From Paenibacillus sp. JDR-2 (GTDB lineage: Bacteria; Bacillota; Bacilli; Paenibacillales; Paenibacillaceae), in assembly GCF_000023585.1 (NCBI RefSeq), contig NC_012914.1, positions 2,557,001-2,621,000 on the forward strand: DNA of 64,000 nucleotides, written 5' to 3'. The position numbers and the translations under genes are program-made. Of the stretch, positions 8,756-20,458 are shown piece after piece (the first letter of the stretch is position 1; each line of letters begins with the position of its first letter). The notes under the pieces were generated by a model. That model was not told the DNA's origin, searched no databases, and saw only the letters and a list, made by a program, of their open reading frames with translations.

Positions 8756-9502
8756 ATGGCGGTAAGCGAGCATTATGCACGTAATGGCGAGATCAGCATT
8801 CATTATTACGATTCAAGAGACGAAGCGGATGAAAGACTAGTTCCTATTGTAATTTGCCCGGGATTATCGGAAACCGCGGAAGAATATCTGGATTTTATTG
8901 AGGCAGCGGCACCAAGAAGATGTATTTCGTTATCGTTCCGCGGAAGAGGGAAAAGCGATACCCCGGAGACCGGCTACGATCTGAAAGACCATCTGTCCGA
9001 TCTGGAATCCGTCGCGAGAGGTTCCGGGGTGAAGAGGTTCCATCTGTTTGCTTATTCGAGAGGGGTATCTTACGCGCTGCAATATGCCCTTGCCTACCCA
9101 AGCGATGTATGCTCCTTTATCGTTGGAGACTATCCGCCTGAACACCGGTCGATGCCTGACGGCTGGGCAGAGGACTATATACATAATTATCTGATTCCGT
9201 ATAACCGGACATCCAACATACGGACAGACGCAGTATGGGGCATACAACGGGAGTCGGTTCAAATCTCGCTGGACCAGCCATTGAAATTGCCGATTATGGT
9301 GGCAAGAGGACAACTGGAAGGCTCTTTAATTACGGAAGAGGATCTTGCCAAGTACATGCGGATGAGCGAAGCTGTCTGCGTGAAAGAATACGCTCGATCA
9401 GACCATGCGCTGAAAGGTGAAGACAAAGCATTGTTTTATGCGGATATTGTCCACTTCGTTAATGAACAGGACGGAGGTACGGATAAGAAAACAAAAAAGT
9501 AA
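8756..9502 (+). CDS. Alpha/beta hydrolase
   Basis: A 248-aa cytoplasmic alpha/beta-fold hydrolase. Visible features are ICPGLSET (oxyanion region), SFRGRGKSD (the usual GxGxS/D turn), the nucleophile elbow AYSRGV (Ser near residue 102; the first Gly of GxSxG is Ala) and a C-terminal SDHALKGED carrying the likely catalytic His. The substrate cannot be told. It starts at ATG 8756, close downstream of a TATAAT-like box at 8714-8719. Its stop lies inside the operator-like palindrome of the following MarR gene, but the two probably have separate promoters. Confidence 0.85.
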   Translation: MAVSEHYARNGEISIHYYDSRDEADERLVPIVICPGLSETAEEYLDFIEAAAPRRCISLSFRGRGKSDTPETGYDLKDHLSDLESVARGSGVKRFHLFAYSRGVSYALQYALAYPSDVCSFIVGDYPPEHRSMPDGWAEDYIHNYLIPYNRTSNIRTDAVWGIQRESVQISLDQPLKLPIMVARGQLEGSLITEEDLAKYMRMSEAVCVKEYARSDHALKGEDKALFYADIVHFVNEQDGGTDKKTKK

Positions 9503-9521
9503 TTGCTGAGTGCAACTATTG
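9497..9521 (+). promoter_or_regulatory. Imperfect operator palindrome over the marR-type gene promoter
   Basis: Left half AAGTAATTGCTG (9497-9508), centre base 9509, right half GTGCAACTATTG (9510-9521). The half-site TGCAACTATT is repeated inverted at 10029-10038. A promoter TTGCTG (9503-9508), 18-bp spacer, TATAAC (9527-9532) overlaps it, so a bound repressor would block -35 access. Confidence 0.6.
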
Positions 9522-9551
9522 TGTGTTATAACTATTGCGGGTGATGTAGGA

Positions 9552-10010
9552 ATGGAACAATTGCCGCAGTATGTGGATGTGCGCGAAATATTGCAAAGCG
9601 TCGTTAGAAGATTTGGCCTGCAGCAGAAGGGTGGAGCGCAGGGATCCGGAATTTCCGTTATCCAAAGTCATATTCTGTATGAGCTTCATAAGCGTCCGAA
9701 TCTATCTTTAAATGAGCTGGCTGATGTGCTATGCGTGGAAGCAAGTACGTTAAGCAGACAGGTGCAGCAATTGGTTGAACTTGAATTGCTGAGCCGTGAA
9801 CCGGATCCGAAGGACCGTCGATACGTAACCTTGACCTTGACGGCTAAGGGGCTTGAGCAGCAGAAGGCCGTTGCGGAAACGATGGAGGATTACATCTTAA
9901 GCATTTTTCAGTTTGTGCCAGAAGACAAAAAAAGACAGGTGCTAGAAAGCCTTCAAATATTAAATGATGCGATGGGTCAAAGTCCTCATTGCTGTTTGCC
10001 TCCTCTATAG
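9552..10010 (+). CDS. MarR-family transcriptional regulator, probable repressor of arsBC
   Basis: A 152-aa winged-helix protein: the helix-turn-helix is about residues 51-73 (LSLNELADVL, then STLSRQVQQL) and the wing is DPKDRRYVTLTLTAKG, typical of MarR and unlike ArsR/SmtB. It has only three cysteines, Cys61 in the DNA-binding region and a Cys147-Cys148 pair at the C-terminus, which could bind arsenite (inference). ATG 9552 is preferred with GGGTGAT upstream; an earlier GTG at 9510 would lie inside the promoter. Palindromes before this gene and before arsB share half-sites, suggesting autoregulation plus control of arsBC. Confidence 0.88.
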   Translation: MEQLPQYVDVREILQSVVRRFGLQQKGGAQGSGISVIQSHILYELHKRPNLSLNELADVLCVEASTLSRQVQQLVELELLSREPDPKDRRYVTLTLTAKGLEQQKAVAETMEDYILSIFQFVPEDKKRQVLESLQILNDAMGQSPHCCLPPL

Positions 10011-10024
10011 AGGAGTTTATTTTT
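10000..10024 (+). terminator. Terminator of the MarR-family gene
   Basis: Stem CTCCTC (10000-10005) / GAGGAG (10010-10015) with loop TATA, followed by TTTATTTTT. The stop codon overlaps the hairpin. It separates the regulator from arsB, implying a separate arsBC promoter. Confidence 0.75.
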
Positions 10025-10027
10025 GGA

Positions 10028-10052
10028 TAATAGTTGCAATTTGCAATTATTA
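10028..10052 (+). promoter_or_regulatory. Near-perfect 25-bp operator palindrome upstream of arsB
   Basis: Left half TAATAGTTGCAA (10028-10039), centre T, right half TTGCAATTATTA (10041-10052): 11 of 12 positions are symmetric. It fills the space between a possible -35 TTGGAT (10023-10028) and -10 TTATTA (10047-10052), a classic repressor position. It shares its half-site with the palindrome at 9497-9521. Confidence 0.75.
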
Positions 10053-10085
10053 ACCTTCGATATGAACTAAAGCGGGGAACGACAA

Positions 10086-11498
10086 GTGGCAATTATAGCA
10101 ATTATTCTTTTTTTGATTACGTTAACGTTTGTTATCTGGCAGCCGAAAGGACTTGGTATTGGCTGGTCAGCCGCAGGCGGTGCTGTATTGGCGTTGCTTT
10201 TTGGCGTCGTCAGCTTTGCGGATGTAGGAACCGTAACAGGCATTGTATGGAATGCAACCATTGCTTTTATCGCGATTATCCTGAACTCTCTGATTCTTGA
10301 CGCGATTGGTTTCTTTGAGTGGGCGGCCCTGCATATGGCCCGTCTTGCCAAAGGAAACGGTAGAAGGATGTTTATTTACGTCATTTTGCTTGGCGCGGCA
10401 GTATCGGCCTTTTTCGCCAATGACGGTGCAGCGCTTATCCTTACGCCAATTGTTCTCGCCATGGTTAGGGCGCTTAAGTTCGACAGCAAAATGATTCTGC
10501 CTTTTATTATGGCCGGCGGTTTTATATCGGACACGACGTCACTGCCTCTAATTATAAGCAATCTGGTAAATATCGTTTCGGCCGATTATTTCGGAGCGGG
10601 TTTTGTGGAATACGCCAGCCGGATGATCATTCCGAACTTCTTCTCGCTTGGAGCAAGCCTTCTCGTACTGTATCTATTTTACCGGAAAAGCATTCCTGCG
10701 GACTACGATGTCCGCGAGGTGAAGGAACCGAGGGAAGCGATTAAAGATCATAAGCTGTTCCGCTTGTCCTGGATTCTGTTGGCGATTCTGCTTGTTGCCT
10801 ATCTGGCCAGCGAATTTATTCAAGTGCCGGTATCCATTATTACGGGGGCTGTATCTATTGTCTTTTTGCTATTCGCCCGCCGCAGTCCAGCGATTAAGAC
10901 GAAGCAGGTGATGAAGGAAGCTCCTTGGACCGTTGTTGTTTTTTCAATCGGAATGTATGTCGTGGTCTATGGGCTGCGAAACGCGGGCCTTACGGATGCG
11001 CTTGGGGACGTTATACAAGCTATTTCTGACCATGGACTATTTGCCGCTACGATGGGGATGGGCTTCTTGTCAGCGATTTTATCCTCGGTAATGAACAACA
11101 TGCCAACGGTTATGATTGACGCTTTGGCGATTAAAGGGACAGCTACGGCAGGCGTGATCCGGGAAGCGCTGGTCTATGCGAATGTGATTGGATGCAATCT
11201 TGGTCCAAAGCTGACGCCTATCGGATCGCTGGCGACCCTGCTTTGGCTTCATGTTCTCGCGAAAAAGGACGTGAAGATTTCATGGGGCTCCTATATGAAA
11301 GCAGGCTTTGTATTAACCGTGCCGACCTTGTTTATTACGTTGGCCGGGCTGTATATCTGGCTTGAGCTTATTCATTCGTTTAGTGTGTACGTTGGCTTTG
11401 CAATTGCGGGTTTCCTATTGGCAGCGGGTGTTGCCTTCGCCTTTTTCTTCAGGTTGAAATCCGGTAAAAAACAAGAAGCAAAAAAACAAATGGCATAG
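10086..11498 (+). CDS. arsB: Arsenite efflux membrane protein ArsB
   Basis: A 470-aa polytopic membrane protein of the ArsB / ion transporter superfamily that exports arsenite (antimonite in many relatives). It has about 11-12 hydrophobic helices, a conserved [18 protein letters not shown] segment in the first half and [11 protein letters not shown] in the second, both hallmarks of ArsB. The GTG start at 10086 follows GCGGGGA. It is transcribed with arsC, which starts 19 bases after the stop. No arsA ATPase is present, so export would be driven by the membrane potential. Confidence 0.9.
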   Translation: MAIIAIILFLITLTFVIWQPKGLGIGWSAAGGAVLALLFGVVSFADVGTVTGIVWNATIAFIAIILNSLILDAIGFFEWAALHMARLAKGNGRRMFIYVILLGAAVSAFFANDGAALILTPIVLAMVRALKFDSKMILPFIMAGGFISDTTSLPLIISNLVNIVSADYFGAGFVEYASRMIIPNFFSLGASLLVLYLFYRKSIPADYDVREVKEPREAIKDHKLFRLSWILLAILLVAYLASEFIQVPVSIITGAVSIVFLLFARRSPAIKTKQVMKEAPWTVVVFSIGMYVVVYGLRNAGLTDALGDVIQAISDHGLFAATMGMGFLSAILSSVMNNMPTVMIDALAIKGTATAGVIREALVYANVIGCNLGPKLTPIGSLATLLWLHVLAKKDVKISWGSYMKAGFVLTVPTLFITLAGLYIWLELIHSFSVYVGFAIAGFLLAAGVAFAFFFRLKSGKKQEAKKQMA

Positions 11499-11517
11499 CC
11501 GTGACAGGAGGATATGG

Positions 11518-11946
11518 ATGACAGCAAAACCTATTGTATATTTCCTATGTACGGGCAATTCGTGCAGAAGCCAGATGGCTGACGGGTTCATGAAGTTACT
11601 GGGCGGGGACAAATTTGAGGTATACAGTGCCGGCTTGGAAGCGCATGGACTTAATCCGAGAGCAGTACAAGCGATGAAGGAGGCAGGGGTGGATATTTCG
11701 GCGAATACCTCCGATGTGATTAATGTCGAATTATTAAATCAGGCCAATTACGTCATTACCTTATGCGGGCATGCAGACGAGCATTGTCCGGTTATTTCGA
11801 ATGAAAATGTTATCAAGTGGCATTGGGGATTTGACGATCCGGCAAAAGCTACCGGAACCGAGTCGGAAATCATGGAGCAGTTCCGTACCGTGAGGGATGC
11901 TATTCATGACCGAATTAAACAATTTGTAGATGAAAGCTGCCATTAA
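11518..11946 (+). CDS. arsC: Arsenate reductase ArsC, thioredoxin-coupled type
   Basis: Low-molecular-weight phosphatase-fold arsenate reductase that converts arsenate to arsenite for ArsB export, using a three-cysteine relay reduced by thioredoxin. The nucleophile loop is CTGNSCRS (Cys11, with a second Cys in the loop); the resolving cysteines are Cys83 and Cys90 (TLCG and HCPV), matching the Cys10/82/89 set of the B. subtilis and S. aureus enzymes. The 142-aa length is typical. It is the second gene of arsBC and ends inside a terminator. Confidence 0.95.
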   Translation: MTAKPIVYFLCTGNSCRSQMADGFMKLLGGDKFEVYSAGLEAHGLNPRAVQAMKEAGVDISANTSDVINVELLNQANYVITLCGHADEHCPVISNENVIKWHWGFDDPAKATGTESEIMEQFRTVRDAIHDRIKQFVDESCH

Positions 11947-11959
11947 GGCAGCTTTTTTT
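11933..11959 (+). terminator. Terminator of arsBC
   Basis: Stem AAAGCTGCC (11933-11941) / GGCAGCTTT (11947-11955) with a T7 tract; the arsC stop codon is in the loop. The convergent gene at 11958 ends in its T-tract. Confidence 0.9.
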
Positions 11960-12413
11960 AATCCTCCGGCTCATTCATGCCGCGGACATAAATCACGTAG
12001 CAGCCCCGGTCTTCGTCAATTTCGGTTGATGTCGTAAACATGAGACCATAATCCGGAATGTCTACGATATCCTTCAGCAGGTAACGGATGACCTCATAAT
12101 GGTTGGCGCTGCGGATCTCGGCCAGCTTGCGTCCCCGTTCGTTAGGCTTCCTGAATTCGATATAAATGCCGCGTCCCCGGTAGTTCGATTCGTCACCGTA
12201 ATTCTCGTTAGGCCCGATTCGTTTGACGATCAGCATTTCTTCGTTTTCCTGCATTTCGTTTGAGGTTAATTCGTATTGAACTCCGTTTGCGATCAGGTAG
12301 GTGCATAATTGACGGGCATACATTTCATCGATCCCGACAGTAGCGGAAGGATATTCCATCAACGGCTCATATTGATTAAAACCGTTGTCGACAAAATAAG
12401 TTAATTTATTCAT
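11958..12413 (-). CDS. Conserved-type protein of unknown function
   Basis: A 151-aa soluble, acidic protein with no membrane segment or recognised motif. It contains an alternating charged region (EENEEMLIVKRIGPNENYGDE) and a segment IYIEFRKPNERGRKLAEIR. ATG 12413 is preferred over GTG 12422 because GGAGTGA sits six bases before it. It converges on arsC and is divergent from the lipoprotein cluster, so it is probably its own transcription unit. Codon use is like that of its neighbours. No function is proposed. Confidence 0.75.
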   Translation of the reverse strand: MNKLTYFVDNGFNQYEPLMEYPSATVGIDEMYARQLCTYLIANGVQYELTSNEMQENEEMLIVKRIGPNENYGDESNYRGRGIYIEFRKPNERGRKLAEIRSANHYEVIRYLLKDIVDIPDYGLMFTTSTEIDEDRGCYVIYVRGMNEPED

Positions 12414-12546
12414 CGCTTTCACTCCGAATCAAAATGATTTCATTATCATACCATCATTTTATGGAAACTTTAACTTTTCTTGCTGCGCCTCTATCAAAAT
12501 ATGATATAACTTTATAGGAACTATGAAGCTTGGAGGATATCAGTCT

Positions 12547-12873
12547 ATGAATTTAACACAAAAAGCAATGCTTGGCGTCTCTGCCGTTGCGATGGCTACC
12601 GCCCTGGCAGGCTGCGGGCAATCGACGACTTATCCGCGGACGGCTCAGCCAACGGACAGCCAATGCAGGGACTGGGAATGGGAAAGCAAAGACGGCGTAT
12701 ACCGCTGCGACGACTCCAGTTCCTCTTACTACCGGAGTTATTATTATGGCAACAGCTATTATTCATCCCGATCCGCCCTGCAAAAAAGCAGCTCCTATTC
12801 TGCTTATAAATCCAGCGTTTCAAGCAAAACGAGCTCCGGCTTTGGCAAAGGCAGCTCCATTAGCGGAGGCTGA
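12547..12873 (+). CDS. Small Ser/Tyr-rich lipoprotein (position analogue of YgiB/YjfM)
   Basis: A 108-aa predicted lipoprotein: a positively charged N-terminus, hydrophobic core, and lipobox LAGC with the lipidated Cys at residue 23. The mature part has a CRDWEWESKDGVYRCDD segment (two Cys), then a long Ser/Tyr/Gly/Lys-rich tail ending in GKGSSISGG. ATG 12547 has GGAGG upstream; an in-frame ATG at 12523 would place that Shine-Dalgarno inside the gene. It begins a three-gene cluster with an ATP-grasp ligase and a DUF350 protein, like E. coli yjfL-yjfM-yjfC or ygiB-ygiC. Its role is unknown; it may be the substrate of the ligase (inference). Confidence 0.8.
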   Translation: MNLTQKAMLGVSAVAMATALAGCGQSTTYPRTAQPTDSQCRDWEWESKDGVYRCDDSSSSYYRSYYYGNSYYSSRSALQKSSSYSAYKSSVSSKTSSGFGKGSSISGG

Positions 12874-12875
12874 CC

Positions 12876-14120
12876 GTGGACCCATTCGCCAAGGCGAGAA
12901 ACGCCTTTTATTCCGGAATTGAAAATTATTGGGCAGATTTGTACGGTGAAGAGTATTCTCTCTATGACCTATACGATATGACGAAAGAAGAGGTTCATAA
13001 GATTCGCGAATCGACGAACCGGATTGGTCATATTTTTTACAAAACCGCGCAATTGCTTCGAACCGTGGATGACGAGACATTGCTGATGCTTGGTTTTCCG
13101 CGCGAAACGTTGGCATACATACGAATCAGAAGCTTATCGGTCGAGAGCATAATCGCAAGACTGGATTTGGTTGGTGCCGGGGAGACCTACAAATGCATGG
13201 AGATCAATTCGGATACCCCTACATTCATCAAGGAGCTCCACCATGTGAATGGTCTGGTCTGCGAAGCCTTTGACCGCCATAATCCGAATAAGGGCTATGA
13301 GAGGCAGCTTGCGCTTGCGATTGAGAAAGCGGTTGTCGAGAGTCTGGAATACCTCGGAGACGGTCTGACAGCTCCTTATATCGTGTTTACGGCTCATGGA
13401 GATAACGTGGAAGACGCTAACACGGCTGCTTACTTGAGGAGCTTCCTGCCATTCCCGTCGAGCTTTGTTCCGCTCGATCAGCTGCAAATTATCAGGCATG
13501 CAGGGTTGTATGACGGAGAGGGCAATCCCATTCATGTTCTGTACCGCCAAACCTTCCCGGTAGAGAATCTCATTGAGGATGAAGATGACGAAGGGAACCC
13601 GATCGGATTATGGCTGTTGGAGCTTATCGAGCAGAAAAAGGTCGCGGTCATTAATCCGCCGTCAGCCTTCCTCCTCCAGTCGAAGGCCGTGCAGGCCATT
13701 ATTTGGGGACTGTACGAAGAGGGGAGTCCTTTCTTTACCGAAGAAGAGCACCAATGGATCGGAGAGCATTTTCTCCCCACCTACCTGGAGCCGGACCGCT
13801 TTCTTGAAGGCCGGACGAAATACGTGATGAAGCCTGCGTTTGGACGCGAAGGGGATACGGTGAAAATTTTCGATGGCGACGGTAAGGTAGCGGCAGAGGA
13901 TAGTCATAACTCCTACGCTCATTACCTTCCGGTCTATCAGGAATACGTAGAGCTGCCAACCGCCAAATTCCGGACGGAAAAGGGAGAGCGTGAAGGCTCG
14001 TACATGTATGGCAGCTTTCTAATCGGAGGAAAAGCGGGCGCATTAGGCATTCGGATCGGCAGCCCGATTACGGATAATTTATCTTATTTCTTGCCGGTTG
14101 GCATCACTAAATCAGAGTAA
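12876..14120 (+). CDS. Glutathionylspermidine-synthase-like ATP-grasp ligase
   Basis: A 414-aa stand-alone ATP-grasp enzyme of the glutathionylspermidine synthase synthetase-domain family (YgiC/YjfC type), without the amidase domain of the enterobacterial bifunctional enzyme. Signature pieces are CMEINSDTPTFIKE, YVMKPAFGREGDTVKI (ATP-grasp Lys and the GREG turn) and GIRIGSPITDNLSYFLPVGI at the C-terminus. It would form an amide bond at ATP expense; the true substrates are unknown, and glutathionylspermidine itself is unlikely in a Firmicute. The GTG start is two bases after the lipoprotein stop, so translation is coupled. DUF350 follows 14 bases later. Confidence 0.85.
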   Translation: MDPFAKARNAFYSGIENYWADLYGEEYSLYDLYDMTKEEVHKIRESTNRIGHIFYKTAQLLRTVDDETLLMLGFPRETLAYIRIRSLSVESIIARLDLVGAGETYKCMEINSDTPTFIKELHHVNGLVCEAFDRHNPNKGYERQLALAIEKAVVESLEYLGDGLTAPYIVFTAHGDNVEDANTAAYLRSFLPFPSSFVPLDQLQIIRHAGLYDGEGNPIHVLYRQTFPVENLIEDEDDEGNPIGLWLLELIEQKKVAVINPPSAFLLQSKAVQAIIWGLYEEGSPFFTEEEHQWIGEHFLPTYLEPDRFLEGRTKYVMKPAFGREGDTVKIFDGDGKVAAEDSHNSYAHYLPVYQEYVELPTAKFRTEKGEREGSYMYGSFLIGGKAGALGIRIGSPITDNLSYFLPVGITKSE

Positions 14121-14134
14121 GGAGCTAATTAGGA

Positions 14135-14578
14135 ATGGACACTAATTTATATGTGGATTTTCTGTTTTATTCATTGACGGGTTTTGCGATTATGATAGCA
14201 GGGCTGCTCTTGTTTGAATTGACAACCAAGAACAAGGAATTTGCCCTTATTTTTAAAGGGAATGCTTCGGCTGCTTTGTCGCTTGGGGGCAGACTGGCCG
14301 GTCTTGCAATCGTAATACGAGCGGCTGCGGAAAACTCGGTATCGCTTTCCGATATGCTGCTCTGGGGCGTGATCGGGATCGTAGCGCTAGTTATCCTCTA
14401 CTACTTGACGGAACTGTTTACTTATCTGCTTGGCAAAGGGCTTAAAGTGAATGTGACCATCTTCAAAGCCATTGAGCAAAATAACATCGCGGTAGGTATT
14501 CTTATTCTGCTTATTTCGTGCAGCGTTGGCATGATTATTGCCGGATGCCTTACTTATAATCCCGATTTGCTCGGGTAG
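14135..14578 (+). CDS. DUF350 family membrane protein
   Basis: A 147-aa protein with four predicted membrane helices arranged as two similar halves, matching the DUF350 / UPF0719 family (YjfL). The segments FKGNASAALSLGGRLAGLAI and FKAIEQNNIAVGI correspond to the conserved repeats. It is the third gene of the lipoprotein/ATP-grasp cluster, 14 bases downstream of the ligase, with AAGGAGC before its ATG. Members of this family recur with YgiC-type ligases and small lipoproteins. Its biochemical role is not known. Confidence 0.85.
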   Translation: MDTNLYVDFLFYSLTGFAIMIAGLLLFELTTKNKEFALIFKGNASAALSLGGRLAGLAIVIRAAAENSVSLSDMLLWGVIGIVALVILYYLTELFTYLLGKGLKVNVTIFKAIEQNNIAVGILILLISCSVGMIIAGCLTYNPDLLG

Positions 14579-14599
14579 ATTGGCAAATACCCACATATC

Positions 14600-14628
14600 T
14601 TGACATGTGGCGTCCCTGGCGGTATAAT
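14600..14628 (+). promoter_or_regulatory. Sigma-A promoter of leuS
   Basis: Consensus -35 TTGACA (14600-14605), 17-bp spacer, consensus -10 TATAAT (14623-14628). It directly precedes the T-box leader. Confidence 0.92.
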
Positions 14629-14634
14629 CGGGTT

Positions 14635-14898
14635 TAACCATGTTTTTCTATACTTAATGGCGTTGAAGAGGAGCAGTAATGTCGCGGAGCAAGGCTAAGA
14701 GAGCCGGCGGTTGGTGTAAGCCGGACCTGCAGCGATATGAATCTCGCCTTGGAGCTTTGCGTTATTACGCAACGATTAGCCTGCGTTAAAGGCAATGAGT
14801 GAACGGAAGGCAAAGCATGCCGGACGTTAACTAGGGTGGTACCACGGGAATAATCTCCCGTCCCTAGCGATAATACGCTAGGGACGGGAGTTTTTTTA
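14635..14898 (+). ncRNA. T-box riboswitch leader of leuS
   Basis: The leader senses uncharged tRNA-Leu and permits leuS read-through. It contains the AG-bulge region (TAAGAGAG), the GGTGTAAGCC-type stem, a likely specifier CTC (Leu) at 14743-14745 after ATGAAT, and the T-box AGGGTGGTACCACGGG at 14833-14848, which pairs with the acceptor end. The terminator stem CTCCCGTCCCTAGCG (14855-14869) / CGCTAGGGACGGGAG (14876-14890) is followed by seven T. The T-box overlaps the bases that would form the competing antiterminator. The specifier placement is by eye. Confidence 0.95.
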
Positions 14899-14941
14899 TG
14901 TTTGTGATGCGCTCGCGCACACTTTTTAGGAGGAAATGATT

Positions 14942-17377
<2,436 letters not shown>

Positions 17378-17384
17378 ATAGCAG

Positions 17385-17446
17385 GAAAAAAAGAAGAGGT
17401 GAGCGGCCCAGCAGCGCAAAATGTGCTACTGTCCGTTCACCTCTTC
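17385..17446 (-). terminator. Terminator of comER, overlapping its 3' end
   Basis: Arms GAAGAGGTGAGCGG (17393-17406) and CCGTTCACCTCTTC (17433-17446) pair with one wobble; on the minus strand they are followed by seven T (17392-17386). The right arm lies in the last codons of comER and the stop codon is in the loop. Confidence 0.75.
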
Positions 17447-18265
17447 GCCGTAGAAAGCGGTATTTATTTTGGCGACGTCTTCGTCGAATTTTTTATGCGT
17501 TGTCCGGATCAACCGGTTAAAGGTGCCGTCAAGCTCACGATTAAGCAGCTGCAGGGCCTGGGCCGTAATTCCTCCCGGAACGGCTACTCTCTTCTGGATA
17601 TCTTCCGGGGATAGCCCGCCTTCCGTTAGCAGAAGTCCCGTACCAAGCAGCATGTTGCTTGCAACGCTGACCGCGTCTTCGCGGCTGATTCCCGTTTCGC
17701 ATACGGCCGCATCAATGAACTGCTCGACGAGATAAGCGAAAAAGGCAGGTCCGCAGCTGGAGAGGTCGGATACGATCCGGGTGTAAGGCTCTTCGATCGG
17801 AAGAGGCTCGCTGATGAAAGCAAGCATATCTTCGATTAGAGTCTGGTCTTCTTCCGTAATACGGGAGCCGTAGATGCATAAGGTAGCTCCGCTCCAGACG
17901 AGGTTGGTGACGCTTGGAATAACCTTTGCGATTTTACAAGGCAAAAGCTCTTCCAGATGCCCGATCAGAACCGGGCTTGTTATGGATATAAGAAGCTGCT
18001 CCGGCCGCAGGACCGGCAGAAGCTCATCAATCACTTTCTTATATTCAAGCGGTTTGACGCATATAAACAAAATGTCGCTAACGCTTGCGGTGCTTGCATT
18101 CGAACGCTCGGCTCTCATTCCGGGATATCGTTCAGCAAGCGCCTGGGCTTTGGCGTAGGTGCGGTTGCTGATTACGATCTGACACGGGTCGAGTGCTCCA
18201 GATGCGACGAAGGCTTCGATCAGCAGGCTTCCCATCGCGCCCGTCCCTATGAATCCGACATTCAT
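17426..18265 (-). CDS. comER: ComER, pyrroline-5-carboxylate reductase family protein
   Basis: A 279-aa NAD(P)-binding protein of the ProC family. The dinucleotide motif GFIGTGAMG lies at the N-terminus, and a ProC-like dimerisation domain contains DLSSCGPAFFAYLVEQ and GGITAQALQLL. It lies on the opposite strand directly upstream of comEA, just as comER does in B. subtilis, where it is named for its position and linked to sporulation and biofilm signalling rather than clearly to DNA uptake. ATG 18265 is chosen (GGGAGGG seven bases before) over the earlier TTG 18280. Confidence 0.88.
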   Translation of the reverse strand: MNVGFIGTGAMGSLLIEAFVASGALDPCQIVISNRTYAKAQALAERYPGMRAERSNASTASVSDILFICVKPLEYKKVIDELLPVLRPEQLLISITSPVLIGHLEELLPCKIAKVIPSVTNLVWSGATLCIYGSRITEEDQTLIEDMLAFISEPLPIEEPYTRIVSDLSSCGPAFFAYLVEQFIDAAVCETGISREDAVSVASNMLLGTGLLLTEGGLSPEDIQKRVAVPGGITAQALQLLNRELDGTFNRLIRTTHKKFDEDVAKINTAFYGEEVNGQ

Positions 18266-18374
18266 GCTCAGCCCTCCCAACAGATTTGCTCTTTTAACCT
18301 ATTCCTAAAGACTTGCCTTATATGACATGAAAATGCTAAAAATCCCCTTTTTTTGGATGGAAGGAGTGTTGCAA

Positions 18375-18896
18375 GTGGCCCGTCTCCTGCAAGGACGTCG
18401 AACGCATTCGAATAGAAACAGAGTTATGATCCCTTTATTTCTTGTCGCAGCGGCAGTTGTCTTGTTAGCGGCAGCTTTTGCGCAACCGAAGGAGAAAGCA
18501 CCCGATGAATGGTTGCAATTGAACCGGGAGGTCGGCGCGGCTTTGCAAATGGAAGGAGAACCGACTGTAGGGGGGCAAAAGGCGGATCTGCCCGAAAAAA
18601 CGAAGGACGGCGAAGCGGAGTTGCCAAATACCCAGACGGGGGGCATTCATGCGGAGGCTAAAGCCGGAGAGGCTGGAGGGAAGGAAGAAATCCCGTCAGG
18701 CAAGCTTGATATTAACCGGGCAACAGCCGAGCAGCTGGATACGCTGAAAGGGATTGGTCCTGCTAAAGCGCAGGCCATTATCGCCGACCGGGAACGAAAC
18801 GGTCTTTTTTCATCCGCCGACGATCTTCTCAGAGTGAAGGGGATAGGCAGCAAGCTGCTTGCCGGAATAAAAGATAGCATTGTCGCAATGCCCTGA
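18375..18896 (+). CDS. comEA: Competence protein ComEA (membrane DNA receptor)
   Basis: ComEA binds incoming double-stranded DNA at the outer face of the membrane during transformation. The 173-aa protein has an N-terminal membrane anchor (about residues 19-37), a low-complexity linker, and a C-terminal double helix-hairpin-helix DNA-binding domain (KLDINRATAEQL, LKGIGPAKAQAI, RVKGIGSKLL). GTG 18375 has AAGGAG eight bases upstream; ATG 18357 and 18327 are in frame but lack such a site. The SLBB-like middle of B. subtilis ComEA is reduced or absent. Confidence 0.88.
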   Translation: MARLLQGRRTHSNRNRVMIPLFLVAAAVVLLAAAFAQPKEKAPDEWLQLNREVGAALQMEGEPTVGGQKADLPEKTKDGEAELPNTQTGGIHAEAKAGEAGGKEEIPSGKLDINRATAEQLDTLKGIGPAKAQAIIADRERNGLFSSADDLLRVKGIGSKLLAGIKDSIVAMP

Positions 18897-19015
18897 TTAT
18901 GAGAGAATGGGACAAGACGCAGGGAGGTTTTCCCAGGTCTATATAACCATATTCGGGCAGTAAGTTCGATTCCATTGGACAACCAAAACCGAGCCGTTTG
19001 CTTTGAAGTGGTTGA

Positions 19016-20353
<1,338 letters not shown>

Positions 20354-20392
20354 TAAATAAGCTATCTATAATACATCTAGACAGAGGCGGAT

Positions 20393-20424
20393 CCGTCGGA
20401 TACCCTCCTTGAGGGGTCTGACGG
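20393..20424 (+). promoter_or_regulatory. Leader hairpin upstream of comEB
   Basis: CCGTCGGA (20393-20400) pairs with TCTGACGG (20417-20424), and inside it CCCTC (20403-20407) pairs with GAGGG (20411-20415). No T-tract follows, so a standard terminator is unlikely. A TATAAT at 20367-20372 could start a transcript just before it. Confidence 0.5.
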
Positions 20425-20458
20425 AAGCTGTCCGGCAAAAGGAAAAGGAGTGGAAGAC

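Noticed and set aside
9510..9551. Earlier GTG start for the MarR-family gene
   Set aside because: It would place the start inside the predicted operator and ahead of the -10 box; ATG 9552 has a better ribosome site.
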